A DNA stretch of 44,419 nucleotides from Chloroflexi bacterium TSY (lineage in GTDB: Bacteria; Chloroflexota; Anaerolineae; Caldilineales; Caldilineaceae), in contig JAHBNG010000125.1 of the NCBI GenBank assembly GCA_019217005.1, positions 1 to 44,419 on the forward strand, in the 5' to 3' direction. The position numbers and the translations under genes were made by a program. This document shows, piece after piece, positions 8,862 through 17,609 of this stretch (position 1 is the first letter of the stretch; every line of letters begins with the position of its first letter). The notes under the pieces were generated by a model that worked only from the letters and a program-made list of their open reading frames with translations, was not told where the DNA came from and did not search any database.

Positions 8862-9995
8862 ATGTCTGAAATAATATCTGTTCCATTACTCGATTTGCGC
8901 GCCCAATATGCAACCATTCGTGACGACGTACAAGAAGCCATGAATCGAGTGGTTGATTCTCAATATTTTATTTTGGGACCAGAAGTTGAAGCATTGGAAA
9001 AGGAAGTGGCGGACTATTCATCATGTCAATATGGTATTGGTGTTTCATCTGGAACTGATGCACTGATTGTGGCGCTGATGGCCATCGATATTCAGCCCGA
9101 CGATGAAGTGATTACAACGCCTTTTAGCTTTTTTGCGACGGCTGGTTCGATTGCCCGGCTCGGTGCAAAGCCAGTTTTCGTTGATATTGACCCCGTTACC
9201 TTTAATATCGTGCCGGATGCGATTGAGGCAGCGATCACAGAACGTACGCGCGCCATCATTCCTGTTCATCTCTTTGGTCAGATGGCCGAAATGAATCCGA
9301 TCATGGAGATTGCCAAACGGCATAACTTAATTGTGATAGAAGATGCCGCTCAATCTATTGGAGCGGAGTATTATGGCCGACGCGCCGGTTCGATCGGGCA
9401 TATGGGTTGCTTTAGCTTTTTTCCCTCAAAAAATCTCGGTGCGTTTGGGGATGGTGGGATGATTGTTACCAATGACGCTGCTTTTGCCGAACGCCTGGAT
9501 ATGTTGCGCAAGCATGGTTCACATCCCAAGTATTACCACAAATATGTAGGAGGGAACTTTCGGCTAGATGCGCTACAGGCGGCGGTCTTGCGGGTAAAGC
9601 TACCTCTTTTGGATTCTTGGAGTGAGAGGCGACAACGGAACGCAGAGAGATATGGTCAGCTCTTTGAGGATACGTCACTGACTGAAGTAGAATTGCCTGT
9701 AAAAGTGCCGAATCGACGCCATATCTATAATCAGTTTGTGATTCGTGGTCCGCGTCGCAACGAATTAATGGCGCACTTAAAAGCCAACAATATTGGGTGT
9801 GAGATCTATTATCCGGTTTCACTTCACCAACAGGAGTGCTTCGCCTATTTGGGATATCAAGCAGACGACTTCCCTGCCAGCGAACGAGCGGCTGATGAGA
9901 CACTGGCATTGCCTGTTTATCCTGAGATGACAGAAGAGATGCAGCACGCTGTCGTGCAACGAGTAGTGGAGTTCTACGAAGGAGTCCCTTACTAA
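8862..9995 (+). CDS. DegT/DnrJ/EryC1/StrS sugar aminotransferase (WbpE/WlbC-like)
   Basis: 377 residues, PLP-dependent. Typical motifs: [10 protein letters not shown] near the N-terminus, [55 protein letters not shown], then the Schiff-base lysine in [14 protein letters not shown], and [14 protein letters not shown]. It closely resembles aminotransferases that put an amino group on C3 of a UDP-sugar acid (WbpE/WlbC). It opens the polysaccharide locus. Together with the WecB-type epimerase (20909) and the WbpB-like dehydrogenase (23381) it suggests a 2,3-diamino uronic acid. The family call is firm; the exact substrate is inference. Confidence 0.9.
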   Translation: MSEIISVPLLDLRAQYATIRDDVQEAMNRVVDSQYFILGPEVEALEKEVADYSSCQYGIGVSSGTDALIVALMAIDIQPDDEVITTPFSFFATAGSIARLGAKPVFVDIDPVTFNIVPDAIEAAITERTRAIIPVHLFGQMAEMNPIMEIAKRHNLIVIEDAAQSIGAEYYGRRAGSIGHMGCFSFFPSKNLGAFGDGGMIVTNDAAFAERLDMLRKHGSHPKYYHKYVGGNFRLDALQAAVLRVKLPLLDSWSERRQRNAERYGQLFEDTSLTEVELPVKVPNRRHIYNQFVIRGPRRNELMAHLKANNIGCEIYYPVSLHQQECFAYLGYQADDFPASERAADETLALPVYPEMTEEMQHAVVQRVVEFYEGVPY

Positions 9996-10367
9996 ATTAT
10001 AGCCTTTCAGGAAAAGATTTTGGCTCAACCGGATCTCAGGGGGTAGACCCGCTTTGGTTTCAATACGGCTCTGCCACTCAACCGGCGCTAGCCATTTTCG
10101 AGTTTGTCAACCCCTTGGATCCTGAAGAGCCAAGATTTTCCTGTCATTAATGGCGTTGCAGCCGGTCAACTCGTCAGCTCTCTGGCTGACCGACTGCAAT
10201 GCTGACAAGCTACTGTTTTGCGTGGAAAAACATTGTCTGAACATCAATAGTACGCTAGTACTGTTGACTCTACACAGCGCCCGTGATACGATTGAATACA
10301 TGAATTCAGTCATTGAATTCAATCGCTGAATTGGTCGTGGCGGCGGGTTAAGTGACCCAATTTATAT
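9996..10367. other. Gene-free stretch with hairpins before the first MITE
   Basis: No supported gene. There is an imperfect 16-bp inverted repeat, GCGTTGCAGCCGGTCA with TGACCGACTGCAATGC (10153-10202), and a near-palindrome CAATAGTAC-GCTA-GTACTGTTG around 10240. The first could end transcription of the aminotransferase. The second is operator-like, but no assignment is justified. Confidence 0.4.
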
Positions 10368-10372
10368 AGACT

Positions 10373-10587
10373 CAGTAGATCCAAATTTCAGGTTTTGAGA
10401 GAGAATTCTGGCTAAACAGTTGACATAAATACAAATTTGCCGGTCGATATCTAGTTTTTGCGTTAGATTTAGGCGATTTTCAGATATGAAATAGGTTGTT
10501 TTCTGTAACCGAAATCTGAATAAATGACTCCAAAATCCCTGCAATCTCGACTGAAAATCGCCAAAAACGCCAAATTTGGATCTACTG
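10373..10587. mobile_element. MITE family A, copy 1 (215 bp, 5-bp target duplication)
   Basis: Ends in perfect 16-bp inverted repeats CAGTAGATCCAAATTT, flanked on both sides by AGACT (10368-10372 and 10588-10592). The second copy at 12419-12633 is identical except for one base (A at 10471, G at 12517). Inside, GGCGATTTTCAG and CTGAAAATCGCC form a further inverted pair. It encodes no transposase; a 60-codon minus-strand ORF appears in both copies only because the sequence is repeated. This is a non-autonomous transposon that must have been moved by an enzyme acting in trans. Confidence 0.92.
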
Positions 10588-10780
10588 AGACTCTGGTCGT
10601 AGCCTGGGAATCTTGCGTTCGTGGACTATCTATCACCTACCGGACAGCCACTATCACTGAATTTATTTCTATGCGTCTGAGTACTGCGTAAATTAAGTTT
10701 TCAAATGTTTTTCTGACTGAGAAATGCAAGAAACTTAGTTGACGCTGTACTGAGCGGTGTGCAGATATAAATTGTTTGCC

Positions 10781-11275
10781 ATGGCAGAATCTGAAAGCGT
10801 CGAGAATGAATTGCATCTTTTAGAGGCGTTGGATGGTACGCCCGAAACGACCCAGGCAAATCTGGCCGTTCAAGTTGGCGTCGCGGTTGGCACAGTAAAC
10901 TGGTATCTGAAGCGTTGGTCGGCCAAAGGGTATGTCAAGATCAAACGCATCGATCGCTGGCGTTGGCGTTATTTACTGACTCCACAAGGGATCGCACACA
11001 AAGCCGTGTTGGCGCGAAAGTATGTGGATGCCTCGATGAAGCTCTATCGAAGGACTCGAGCGGAGGCACGCCGCTTACTCGCACAGGTACAAGAAGCTGG
11101 GTACGATCAGGTGATCATTGAAGGAGACGGAGAGATTGCTGAGATTTGTCAGTTAACCTGTTTGGAACTTTCTATTGCATATGTAAACAATGCATTGAAC
11201 GAGGAACATTTACCGGTTCTTAGAGAACAAGGAACAAACGTGGCTCTTTTCATTCCAGATGAACGGTGTGATTAG
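10781..11275 (+). CDS. Winged-helix regulator of the MarR-like EPS-associated type
   Basis: About 164 residues. A winged helix occupies residues 8-75: HLLEALDGTPETTQANLA, then the recognition helix region VAVGTVNWYLKRWSAKGYV, and a wing ending RYLLTPQGIAHKA. The second half is a helix (YVDASMKLYRRTRAEARRLLAQV) followed by a small alpha/beta part (YDQVIIEGDGEIAEICQ). This layout matches the regulators found at the head of exopolysaccharide loci (MarR-like EPS-associated family). I use the second ATG at 10781, since the first eight codons (MCRYKLFA) look unlike the family. It probably governs the surrounding sugar locus. Confidence 0.8.
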   Translation: MAESESVENELHLLEALDGTPETTQANLAVQVGVAVGTVNWYLKRWSAKGYVKIKRIDRWRWRYLLTPQGIAHKAVLARKYVDASMKLYRRTRAEARRLLAQVQEAGYDQVIIEGDGEIAEICQLTCLELSIAYVNNALNEEHLPVLREQGTNVALFIPDERCD

Positions 11276-11469
11276 GCGATATCTTAAATAAAGAGCCAGA
11301 GGTCCAATATCTGCCCGAACGCCCTGGCGATGTGCGGCATTCTCTGGCTGTGATTGATCTTGCCCAAGATACGTTAGGATTTGTACCAATTGTCGATTTT
11401 GCGAAGGGGCTCGCGTTAACCGTGAATTGGTTTCAAAAATCCCGGGGAGAAGACGATGCGCTGGTATGA
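11272..11469 (+). pseudogene. C-terminal remnant of an NAD-dependent sugar epimerase
   Basis: After the regulator stop, a frame without a start codon reads EVQYLPERPGDVRHSLA, then DLAQDTLGFVPIVDFAKGLA and LTVNWFQ before a stop. This is the characteristic C-terminus of UDP-glucose 4-epimerase-type extended SDR proteins (ERPGDVRHSxAD...A...LGF.P...F..GL..T..W). The N-terminal 250 residues, including the Rossmann glycine motif, are missing. I infer a deletion that removed most of a sugar epimerase and left its tail between the regulator and the glycosyltransferase. The stop overlaps the start of the next gene by 14 bases, the spacing of a former operon. Confidence 0.8.
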
Positions 11470-12076
11470 GCGAAAAAACGGCATTTCAGTCTTGATCGCC
11501 TGTCAAAACGAAGAAGCGTTGATAGAACTTTGCATTCGATCGTTCTTGGAATTTGGCGATGAGCTTATTGTGGTCGATAACGGTTCAACGGATCGTTCGA
11601 AAGAAATCGTGCAAGCTCTGCAGACCCAATACCCCGAGAAAATTAAATTTTTCGATGTGCCAGAATTGCCCGATCTCTATCACAATCGGCAATATGCGTT
11701 TGAACAGTCGTCCTATCGCTGGGTCATGCGCGCCGATTCTGACTTCGTGGCTTATACGGATGGGGAGTATGATATTCGTAAATTCCGCGAGTTTCTGTTG
11801 GACCAAAAACGAGGTCTGCTTCCCAAGGCTTATTCCTTTCCCTTTGCCAACATATCGCTTGATTTTTTCCATACTGGCTTAGATCGTTCCTCGGAACAAA
11901 TTGGTCCGCACGATCCTGGACGCTACATCCCACCACCGGTTACGCCAGCAAGAGGTAGAGCACGAATCTACGAAGTCTTTCCGGGATTTCGATTTCAGCG
12001 ATTGGGGCGGGGAGAAGGGGTGCGCTTCAATCGCATTATTACCAGACTGCGAACACCGTATGATCAACCACTCTGA
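11456..12076 (+). CDS. Family 2 glycosyltransferase, N-terminal part (interrupted by TGA)
   Basis: GT-A fold transferase that moves a sugar from a nucleotide donor. Visible motifs are ISVLIACQNEEALIELCIRS, DELIVVDNGSTDRS and the donor/metal DxD-type site MRADSDF. The start has a strong GGGGAGAAG. The frame stops at TGA (12074-12076) after RTPYDQPL; the same frame continues directly from an ATG that touches the stop. The continuation (12077-12403) reads as the rest of the same protein. One base change (for example TGG to TGA) would explain the split. Either a nonsense mutation, a sequencing error, or stop-restart coupling at TGAATG. Confidence 0.85.
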   Translation: MRWYERKNGISVLIACQNEEALIELCIRSFLEFGDELIVVDNGSTDRSKEIVQALQTQYPEKIKFFDVPELPDLYHNRQYAFEQSSYRWVMRADSDFVAYTDGEYDIRKFREFLLDQKRGLLPKAYSFPFANISLDFFHTGLDRSSEQIGPHDPGRYIPPPVTPARGRARIYEVFPGFRFQRLGRGEGVRFNRIITRLRTPYDQPL

Positions 12077-12403
12077 ATGCATTGCAATCTGAAAAGTAGC
12101 CAGAATTATTTATATCGGTCAGAACGTACCAATTGGCGCGAGTTAGGAGATTTTACCCAATATCCTACCCTGGAGTCATATGTACGTGTCGTTATCCCAG
12201 AAAAATATGGTACCGAAGATTTGGATGAGGCGGCCCAGATCTTTTTACGAGAGCATATTTATCCCTTTGTGCAACAATACGATCCCGAGAAATTCTATCC
12301 TTATCCAAAACTCGTAATTGAGCAGATAGAACGTAACCCAATTTATCAAATTGTTGAAGAAAATGGAACGATTGTGCGCCATTTTATACAAACCATAATC
12401 TAG
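12077..12403 (+). CDS. C-terminal part of the split family 2 glycosyltransferase
   Basis: Same frame as the upstream fragment, beginning at the ATG immediately after its TGA stop. The sequence HCNLKSSQNYLYRSERTNW, RELGDFTQYPTLESYV and DEAAQIFLREHIYPFV has the helical, aromatic-rich character expected for the acceptor-side tail of such a transferase. It has no catalytic motif of its own. Alone it is unlikely to be functional. It is followed within 20 bases by MITE copy 2. Confidence 0.7.
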   Translation: MHCNLKSSQNYLYRSERTNWRELGDFTQYPTLESYVRVVIPEKYGTEDLDEAAQIFLREHIYPFVQQYDPEKFYPYPKLVIEQIERNPIYQIVEENGTIVRHFIQTII

Positions 12404-12418
12404 TACATCATCTAGCCT

Positions 12419-12633
12419 CAGTAGATCCAAATTTCAGGTTTTGAGAGAGAATTCTGGCTAAACAGTTGACATAAATACAAATTTGCCGGTCGATATCTAG
12501 TTTTTGCGTTAGATTTGGGCGATTTTCAGATATGAAATAGGTTGTTTTCTGTAACCGAAATCTGAATAAATGACTCCAAAATCCCTGCAATCTCGACTGA
12601 AAATCGCCAAAAACGCCAAATTTGGATCTACTG
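12419..12633. mobile_element. MITE family A, copy 2 (215 bp, 5-bp target duplication)
   Basis: Same orientation as copy 1 at 10373 and 214 of 215 bases identical, ending in CAGTAGATCCAAATTT and its complement. The flanking duplication here is AGCCT (12414-12418 and 12634-12638), different from that of copy 1, so the two inserted independently. The near identity indicates recent movement. Confidence 0.92.
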
Positions 12634-12657
12634 AGCCTTATTTTTCGGGTTAAGTAG

Positions 12658-12691
12658 GCACGCCTCGTGCCGGTCGCCGCACGAGGCGTGC
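12658..12691. terminator. Strong hairpin, possible terminator
   Basis: GCACGCCTCGTGC pairs perfectly with GCACGAGGCGTGC (13 bp, loop of 8). It lies between MITE copy 2 and the next glycosyltransferase. No U tract follows, so it may instead be an intergenic palindromic repeat. Confidence 0.4.
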
Positions 12692-12761
12692 TCGCTGAAC
12701 AATGGTCTAATACCCATATTTTTAGCATAGATGATGCACTAGGCTAATTCAGAAAACACGT

Positions 12762-13577
12762 ATGATCCTAACGGTATGTGACGCCAAATACCTGTCAGAG
12801 GCATCTCTGCTCATTAAGTCGTGTGCCAGACATGTCCCAGAGCAGAGGTTTTATCTATATCTTATCAATGATCATGGGACGCCGGATCATGTTATCCAAA
12901 GATGGCATCCTCAGATTATCGTTAAACGGGAGGAACGACCCTATGACCGTGAACGGTGGCGTGGACTGATGTGTTGTGCACGAGCGATTCCATTGCGTTA
13001 CATTCTTGAGCACTACAATGAGGACGTGCTGTATCTTGACAGCGATACATTGGTACGCGCACCATTAACGGAGTTGTTCGGCCGATTGCGAGAATATGAC
13101 CTGCTCGTGAAACATCGCCCCAATTTGAAACACATTGGAGCGGCTGGGACACCTTATGCATCCAGCTTCAACAATGGAGTTATTGCGATTCGTCCTTCGG
13201 AATCAGGGCTTCGTTTTGCCCAGAGATACGATGAGCGACTTCAGGAATTTATTGATTCCGGTCGACCTCTTGAAATCTATCTCGAAGAACATAAGATCCA
13301 GTGTATCGTTGATCAAGAATTGCTGTATGTAACCTATTTGGAGTTGAAAGAACAGATCAAATTTTTGCTGTTGGCAACGAAATTTAATGATGCACAATTT
13401 GATCCCAACAGCATCATTTGGCATGGCAAAGGAACTGCTCGCTCCCATCCACTCTATGCATTAGAAAAGATGCGCTATGAGCACGCTTATCTCTTTCATC
13501 CTTTATCACTTGTCAGTAAGGCTTTGATCATGGCACACCAGTTCAAACGAGGGAGAATGGTTTCAAGCAACGTATGA
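12762..13577 (+). CDS. Nucleotide-diphospho-sugar transferase (GT8-like)
   Basis: 271 residues. The N-terminus ILTVCDAKYLSEASLLIKSC, the region GLMCCARAIPLRYIL and the metal-binding DVLYLDSDTLV (DxD), followed by SFNNGVIAIRPS, match GT-A glycosyltransferases of the GT8 kind, which retain the anomeric configuration. The C-terminal SIIWHGKGTARSH resembles the GT8 histidine/glycine motif that contacts the donor diphosphate. The gene overlaps the following methyltransferase by ATGA, so the two are translationally coupled. Sugar and acceptor are unknown. Confidence 0.8.
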   Translation: MILTVCDAKYLSEASLLIKSCARHVPEQRFYLYLINDHGTPDHVIQRWHPQIIVKREERPYDRERWRGLMCCARAIPLRYILEHYNEDVLYLDSDTLVRAPLTELFGRLREYDLLVKHRPNLKHIGAAGTPYASSFNNGVIAIRPSESGLRFAQRYDERLQEFIDSGRPLEIYLEEHKIQCIVDQELLYVTYLELKEQIKFLLLATKFNDAQFDPNSIIWHGKGTARSHPLYALEKMRYEHAYLFHPLSLVSKALIMAHQFKRGRMVSSNV

Positions 13578-14530
13578 GCTATTCAACAAAATTTGTCATT
13601 CAGGTCAACGAAATTTATCATGATCTTGAAGAGGCAGATTACCAGATTAAGCATTCTGAAATCTTCCATGCGGAAGTCGACAGATGGAAGAAAATCGGTG
13701 CAAGATTCCTGTCTCACCATCCTCGGCCTTTGGTATTTTTGGATATTGGCTGCGGAACGGGTTTTGTGCCGCTACAACTCGTCGAATTCCTATCGCAACA
13801 AGATAGGCTGATTTGTGCTGACCTGTCCTCTAACATGCTGGATATTTGTCGACTGAATCTAACTGGCGTGATGCCAGGAAAGCTCGACTTCCTTAAGCTA
13901 AATGGATATCAGATTGATCTCACCGATGGCTCGGTCGATTTCATTACGCTTAATTCTGTTCTTCACCATATTCCGAATTTGGACAGCTTTTTTGCTGAAG
14001 TCAAAAGAATCTTAAAAAGTGGCGGATATCTATTGATGGGCCACGAACCACAGAAGAGATTCTTTGAACACAAGTTTCTCCACTGGAACTATCGCTTGGT
14101 CTATGCGCTCGTCAATCCACGCCGCGCGCTTGGTCTGATGCTCAAAAGATTTGGTCTGTTGGATGGGGTACAGCGATTTAGGCCGAGATCAAAGAGCACT
14201 GCATCAATAAATGAAACGCTGCGGAACTCGGTCAATCAAGCACTGTTAAAGGAAGAGTTGATCACAACCCCTCTGTCGGCGGCTGAACTCAGCGCGATTG
14301 TTGACATTCAATCCCCAACGGCTGGTGGCCTTCATCAAGAGCACGGGTTCGATCTTGACTTGATTCGACACCGCTGGTTACCGAATTTTAGCTTTGAATA
14401 TGTCGAAACGTATCGGCATTTAAGCAAGGTATCTATGCAGAATGGCTTTACGTGTTGGTACGATTCCTTTTTGCAAAAGCGCTTTCCAAATGCGGGTTCG
14501 ACTTTCTTCATTGTGCTGCAAAAGCGTTAG
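13574..14530 (+). CDS. Class I SAM-dependent methyltransferase
   Basis: 318 residues. Motif I VFLDIGCGTGFVPLQLVEF, strand-2 acidic residue in LICADLSSNML, then SVDFITLNSVLHHI and LKSGGYLLMGHEP. A C-terminal extension of about 120 residues (from LMLKRFGLLDG) is basic and lacks recognised motifs. It overlaps the upstream glycosyltransferase by four bases. In this context it may methylate a sugar or a glycan end, but a lipid carrier or nucleotide-sugar substrate is equally possible. Confidence 0.85.
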   Translation: MSYSTKFVIQVNEIYHDLEEADYQIKHSEIFHAEVDRWKKIGARFLSHHPRPLVFLDIGCGTGFVPLQLVEFLSQQDRLICADLSSNMLDICRLNLTGVMPGKLDFLKLNGYQIDLTDGSVDFITLNSVLHHIPNLDSFFAEVKRILKSGGYLLMGHEPQKRFFEHKFLHWNYRLVYALVNPRRALGLMLKRFGLLDGVQRFRPRSKSTASINETLRNSVNQALLKEELITTPLSAAELSAIVDIQSPTAGGLHQEHGFDLDLIRHRWLPNFSFEYVETYRHLSKVSMQNGFTCWYDSFLQKRFPNAGSTFFIVLQKR

Positions 14531-14602
14531 GATCAACCACTACCAGAAATGGAGATGATATTCCAAATATCCAATGTGTTTACATCAACAGTTCTTCGAT
14601 AG

Positions 14603-14944
14603 CACAGACTATTACGCAGAATTTACAGATTTTATCCAGAACATGAGCTATGGTACATCGAACGTTTTTATGGCGCGGACCACCCGATTCTGTATTGTGA
14701 TTCGACATTTCAACAGCAATTTTCAGAGCTGGACGAACCCTTGATCGGCAAATCTGATCTGGTTGACTGGCGGCCGTTCTCTCTAAATGGTCAACCACGA
14801 GAGTCTTATGGAACCGAGACTGGATATGTATTGGCTAATCGTCGCAAACAGCTGATGATGCTTACGCGTCTCTATCACAAGGCACGTCGGGATCTGCGGT
14901 TCCAAATTTACCCCAAAATTAAAAAGCTATGGCATGATGCTTAA
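14603..14944 (+). pseudogene. Start-less remnant of an unrecognised protein
   Basis: An open frame after a TAG at 14600, with no ATG. It reads RFYPEHELWYIERFYGADH, ILYCDSTFQQQFSELDE, DLVDWRPFSLNGQPRE and MMLTRLYHKARRDL to a stop at 14944. The residues look like real protein (aromatic-rich, balanced charge), and I infer the tail of a gene whose front has been lost. TTG at 14741 could start a 67-residue product. The neighbouring upstream methyltransferase ends in a different frame. I do not recognise the family. Confidence 0.45.
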
Positions 14945-14955
14945 CTGATAGAAAA

Positions 14956-15136
14956 GTCACTTAAACTTCGTACTTTCGCGCATGTTTTACGGTTCTCCTG
15001 CACTTTTTATGAAAACTGACCATTTTCGGGCATTACTACCCGAGACAGCACCCATCTAGTTCATAGAAAATACGGGAGAACCTGTTTTACTCTGACAGAA
15101 TTGCGGACGAAAGTACGAAATTTAAATAATGTGACT
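14956..15136. repeat. Long imperfect inverted-repeat element (181 bp)
   Basis: The ends GTCAC and GTGAC bracket arms of about 75 bases that pair in blocks: TTCGTACTTTCG with CGAAAGTACGAA, GGTTCTCC with GGAGAACC, and a looser TTTTTATGAA block. The top is closed by a small CGGG-CCCG hairpin. It lies between the remnant at 14603 and the sulfotransferase-like gene and has the architecture of a MITE, but no clean target duplication is visible and I find no second copy. Confidence 0.55.
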
Positions 15137-15153
15137 ATGAGATTGTCTATTTC

Positions 15154-16047
15154 ATGAAGATTATTAATGCACTGGGTGGAGGGGGATCATCATTTGTATT
15201 GCGTGCGCTGGAAAGAATCAATTATCATCGCATCTTCGGAAGGCTTGATCCATATCCATTGAAACTCAAGCTCGAGAAAAAGCCAAGTTTCATCCCACTC
15301 TACCACTTGGGGTTGAAGATTGTTGGCGCTTACGCAGAGAAATGCATTCTTCTAAAGCGTCCAGATAGCTTTTGGACTGACTGGGACTATCATCCAAGCG
15401 GGCGTTATGAACCCTCGTCGCCAACATTTTCGACCGATCTGTTGCATCATCAAGAGTATATCGTGAAGACACGATTTGCTCGTTCGGCGGGTCTTCCTAT
15501 CGCTCAGTCCAATCTAGATTCAAGTTCGTTGTCAGCTTTGGTCTATTCCTATTTAGAGCACATTAAAAAGATTGAGCGCAAGAGGACAGGGGAGATTATC
15601 CTATTGTCAGGTCATTGGGGTGAATATGGTGTTCTTGCTGAACTGAATGTCGAAACAGTCTATCTGATCCGCGATCCATTTAATTCATTGATTTCCCATT
15701 CAAAAGGAATGCGCCACAAACATGATTATCTACGTCGAGGCCTAACAGATATTAACTCACGCGCATGGATCGATGCGTATCTAAATGGACCACACCATTA
15801 TTGGTGTAATCACGCACGGGTTGCACTGACCCATCAAAACGCGATCATCATTCGCTATCACAAATTTGGGGAAGATTGGCAAAAGACAGGGTTGCCCGAT
15901 ATCAGTGGTGACTTTGAAGCACGCGGAAACACGATTGAAGATGTGCTGACAAAAGAGTCGGTGCACTATATCTATGAGCAAACGTATGATATTTGTGAAG
16001 CTCTTGGCTTCGATTTTATCTATAGAAACCTAAGATATAATGATTAG
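15154..16047 (+). CDS. Sulfotransferase-like P-loop protein
   Basis: 297 residues. The N-terminus MKIINALGGGGSSFVLRAL is a glycine-rich loop in the place of the 5'-phosphosulfate-binding loop of PAPS sulfotransferases. VETVYLIRDPFNSLISHS matches the 3'-phosphate-binding strand and helix (RDP..S..S). The C-terminal IIIRYHKFGEDW and LGFDFIY fit the family. Usual role: transfer of sulfate from PAPS to a glycan or other hydroxyl. The first loop has GGGGSSF instead of the usual RSGTT/SGTS, so activity is uncertain. It may sulfate the polysaccharide made here. Confidence 0.65.
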   Translation: MKIINALGGGGSSFVLRALERINYHRIFGRLDPYPLKLKLEKKPSFIPLYHLGLKIVGAYAEKCILLKRPDSFWTDWDYHPSGRYEPSSPTFSTDLLHHQEYIVKTRFARSAGLPIAQSNLDSSSLSALVYSYLEHIKKIERKRTGEIILLSGHWGEYGVLAELNVETVYLIRDPFNSLISHSKGMRHKHDYLRRGLTDINSRAWIDAYLNGPHHYWCNHARVALTHQNAIIIRYHKFGEDWQKTGLPDISGDFEARGNTIEDVLTKESVHYIYEQTYDICEALGFDFIYRNLRYND

Positions 16048-16130
16048 CGCATCTCAAAATGTCCCTCAGTATGTCGAATCATTTATGATACAGATCGCAG
16101 CATCTACATACGCTCAAGATAGAGCGAATC

Positions 16131-17609
16131 ATGAATCCTGAAAGCTCTCTCTCTACGAAGTTCATCAAACTCGGTCAGCACGGTGCAATTTATGGCATTA
16201 GTTCTGTCATGACCCGCCTGACAAGCATCTTGTTGATCCCCCTCTATACGGCTGTGCTAACGACAGCAGATTATGGTGTACTTGGGCTGATTGTCATGAC
16301 AGGACAGATAGCAGGGACGATGTCAGGGTTGGGAATGACTTCGGCACTATTTCGATCGTATAATGATTACGATGATACAGCCCGACAGAATCGTGTCATC
16401 TCGACAGCATTTATCATAACGATGGGGAGTGCAAGTCTGCTTACCTTGCTTGGATATGGATTTGCAGATCGACTGTCTATTCTGCTCTTTGCAAATGACC
16501 TTTTCCGAGTACACATGATTCTAATCGGGCTGATTACGGGCTTTAACCTTATCAACCAACTCGTCTATGCTATATTGCGGGTCCGCCAACGCTCTATTCA
16601 CTATGCGCTATTGCGAACCGTGACATTTCTACTTGAGATCGGGGTAATTATCTATCTGGTCTCCATTCGGCAATGGGGTATCATGGGGGTGCTAGCGGGT
16701 CGGTTGATTGCGACAACGCTCACAGCGATTCCCCTTTTGTGGTATGTGCGTGGCTTCTTGAAACCCCAGTTTTCTCTGACTGACGCCCAGAAGATGGTTG
16801 CATACGGCACGCCTCTTGTCTTTGCTGGACTTTGTGGCTTTGTTTTTACATACACAGATCGCTATTTTCTGAATAATTTTGCGTCTCTCGACGATGTGGG
16901 AGTCTATACCTTAGCTTATCAGTTTGGCATGCTCTTTGTCGTCCTTTTAATCACGCCGATGAAACTTGTCTGGGGGCCAATGTTTCTCTCGATAAAAGAA
17001 GATACCAACTTTCCTCATTTTTGTTCGCTTGCACTCACTTATGTCGTGCTACTTGGTGGTTTTGTCTTCTTGGGCATTTCACTCTTGACAAAAGAGGTCA
17101 TTCAACTCTTCTCCGCACCCGAATATTGGCGTGCCTACTTTGTGATTCCAATCATTTCACTCACCTATTTTATTTGGAGTACACGTTCAATTCTCGAAGT
17201 GGGGGTTGCCCTAAAGCGTAAGACGCAATTTATCGCTCTGAACAGCCTGATCGGTGCCCTTGTGAACATTCTGCTCAATTTTCTACTGATCCCTTTCTTT
17301 GGCATCTATGGTGCAGCTTATGCAACGTTAGCAACATTTGTTTTGATGATCTGCATCGACTACGTTTACAATCAGCGATTGTTTCCCATTCGCTATGAAT
17401 GGGAGCGACTCGTTAAGATCGGCGTGATCATAACGAGTCTATTTTTGGTTGGCTACTTTGTCCCCATCCAAAATCTCTATTTATCTGCCTGCTTTAAGCT
17501 AATCTTGATTGGGCTTTATCCCCTCTTACTTTGGATCGGTAGATTTTTCGATGCGAGTGAAATAGAGCGGATCCGCGCAACAGCGAGTCTCAATTATGTT
17601 CGAGTCTAA
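16131..17609 (+). CDS. Wzx-type polysaccharide flippase
   Basis: 492 residues with about 12-14 hydrophobic segments spread evenly, the layout of MATE-superfamily O-antigen/teichoic acid translocases. The front GAIYGISSVMTRLTSILLIP is typical. The protein would flip undecaprenyl-diphosphate-linked repeat units across the cytoplasmic membrane. The next methyltransferase starts inside its last codons (14-base overlap), so they form one operon. No repeat unit specificity can be read from sequence. Confidence 0.9.
   Translation: MNPESSLSTKFIKLGQHGAIYGISSVMTRLTSILLIPLYTAVLTTADYGVLGLIVMTGQIAGTMSGLGMTSALFRSYNDYDDTARQNRVISTAFIITMGSASLLTLLGYGFADRLSILLFANDLFRVHMILIGLITGFNLINQLVYAILRVRQRSIHYALLRTVTFLLEIGVIIYLVSIRQWGIMGVLAGRLIATTLTAIPLLWYVRGFLKPQFSLTDAQKMVAYGTPLVFAGLCGFVFTYTDRYFLNNFASLDDVGVYTLAYQFGMLFVVLLITPMKLVWGPMFLSIKEDTNFPHFCSLALTYVVLLGGFVFLGISLLTKEVIQLFSAPEYWRAYFVIPIISLTYFIWSTRSILEVGVALKRKTQFIALNSLIGALVNILLNFLLIPFFGIYGAAYATLATFVLMICIDYVYNQRLFPIRYEWERLVKIGVIITSLFLVGYFVPIQNLYLSACFKLILIGLYPLLLWIGRFFDASEIERIRATASLNYVRV

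Noticed and set aside
12074..12079. Reassignment of TGA to a sense codon
   Set aside because: Other genes in the window end in TGA at natural places (for example the ATGA overlap at 13574 and the stop at 28427), and Trp is encoded by TGG throughout.
10362..12728. 60-106 codon minus-strand ORFs repeated in both family A MITEs
   Set aside because: They are present twice only because the DNA is repeated; no ribosome site or recognisable protein, and the copies have too few differences to test codon bias.
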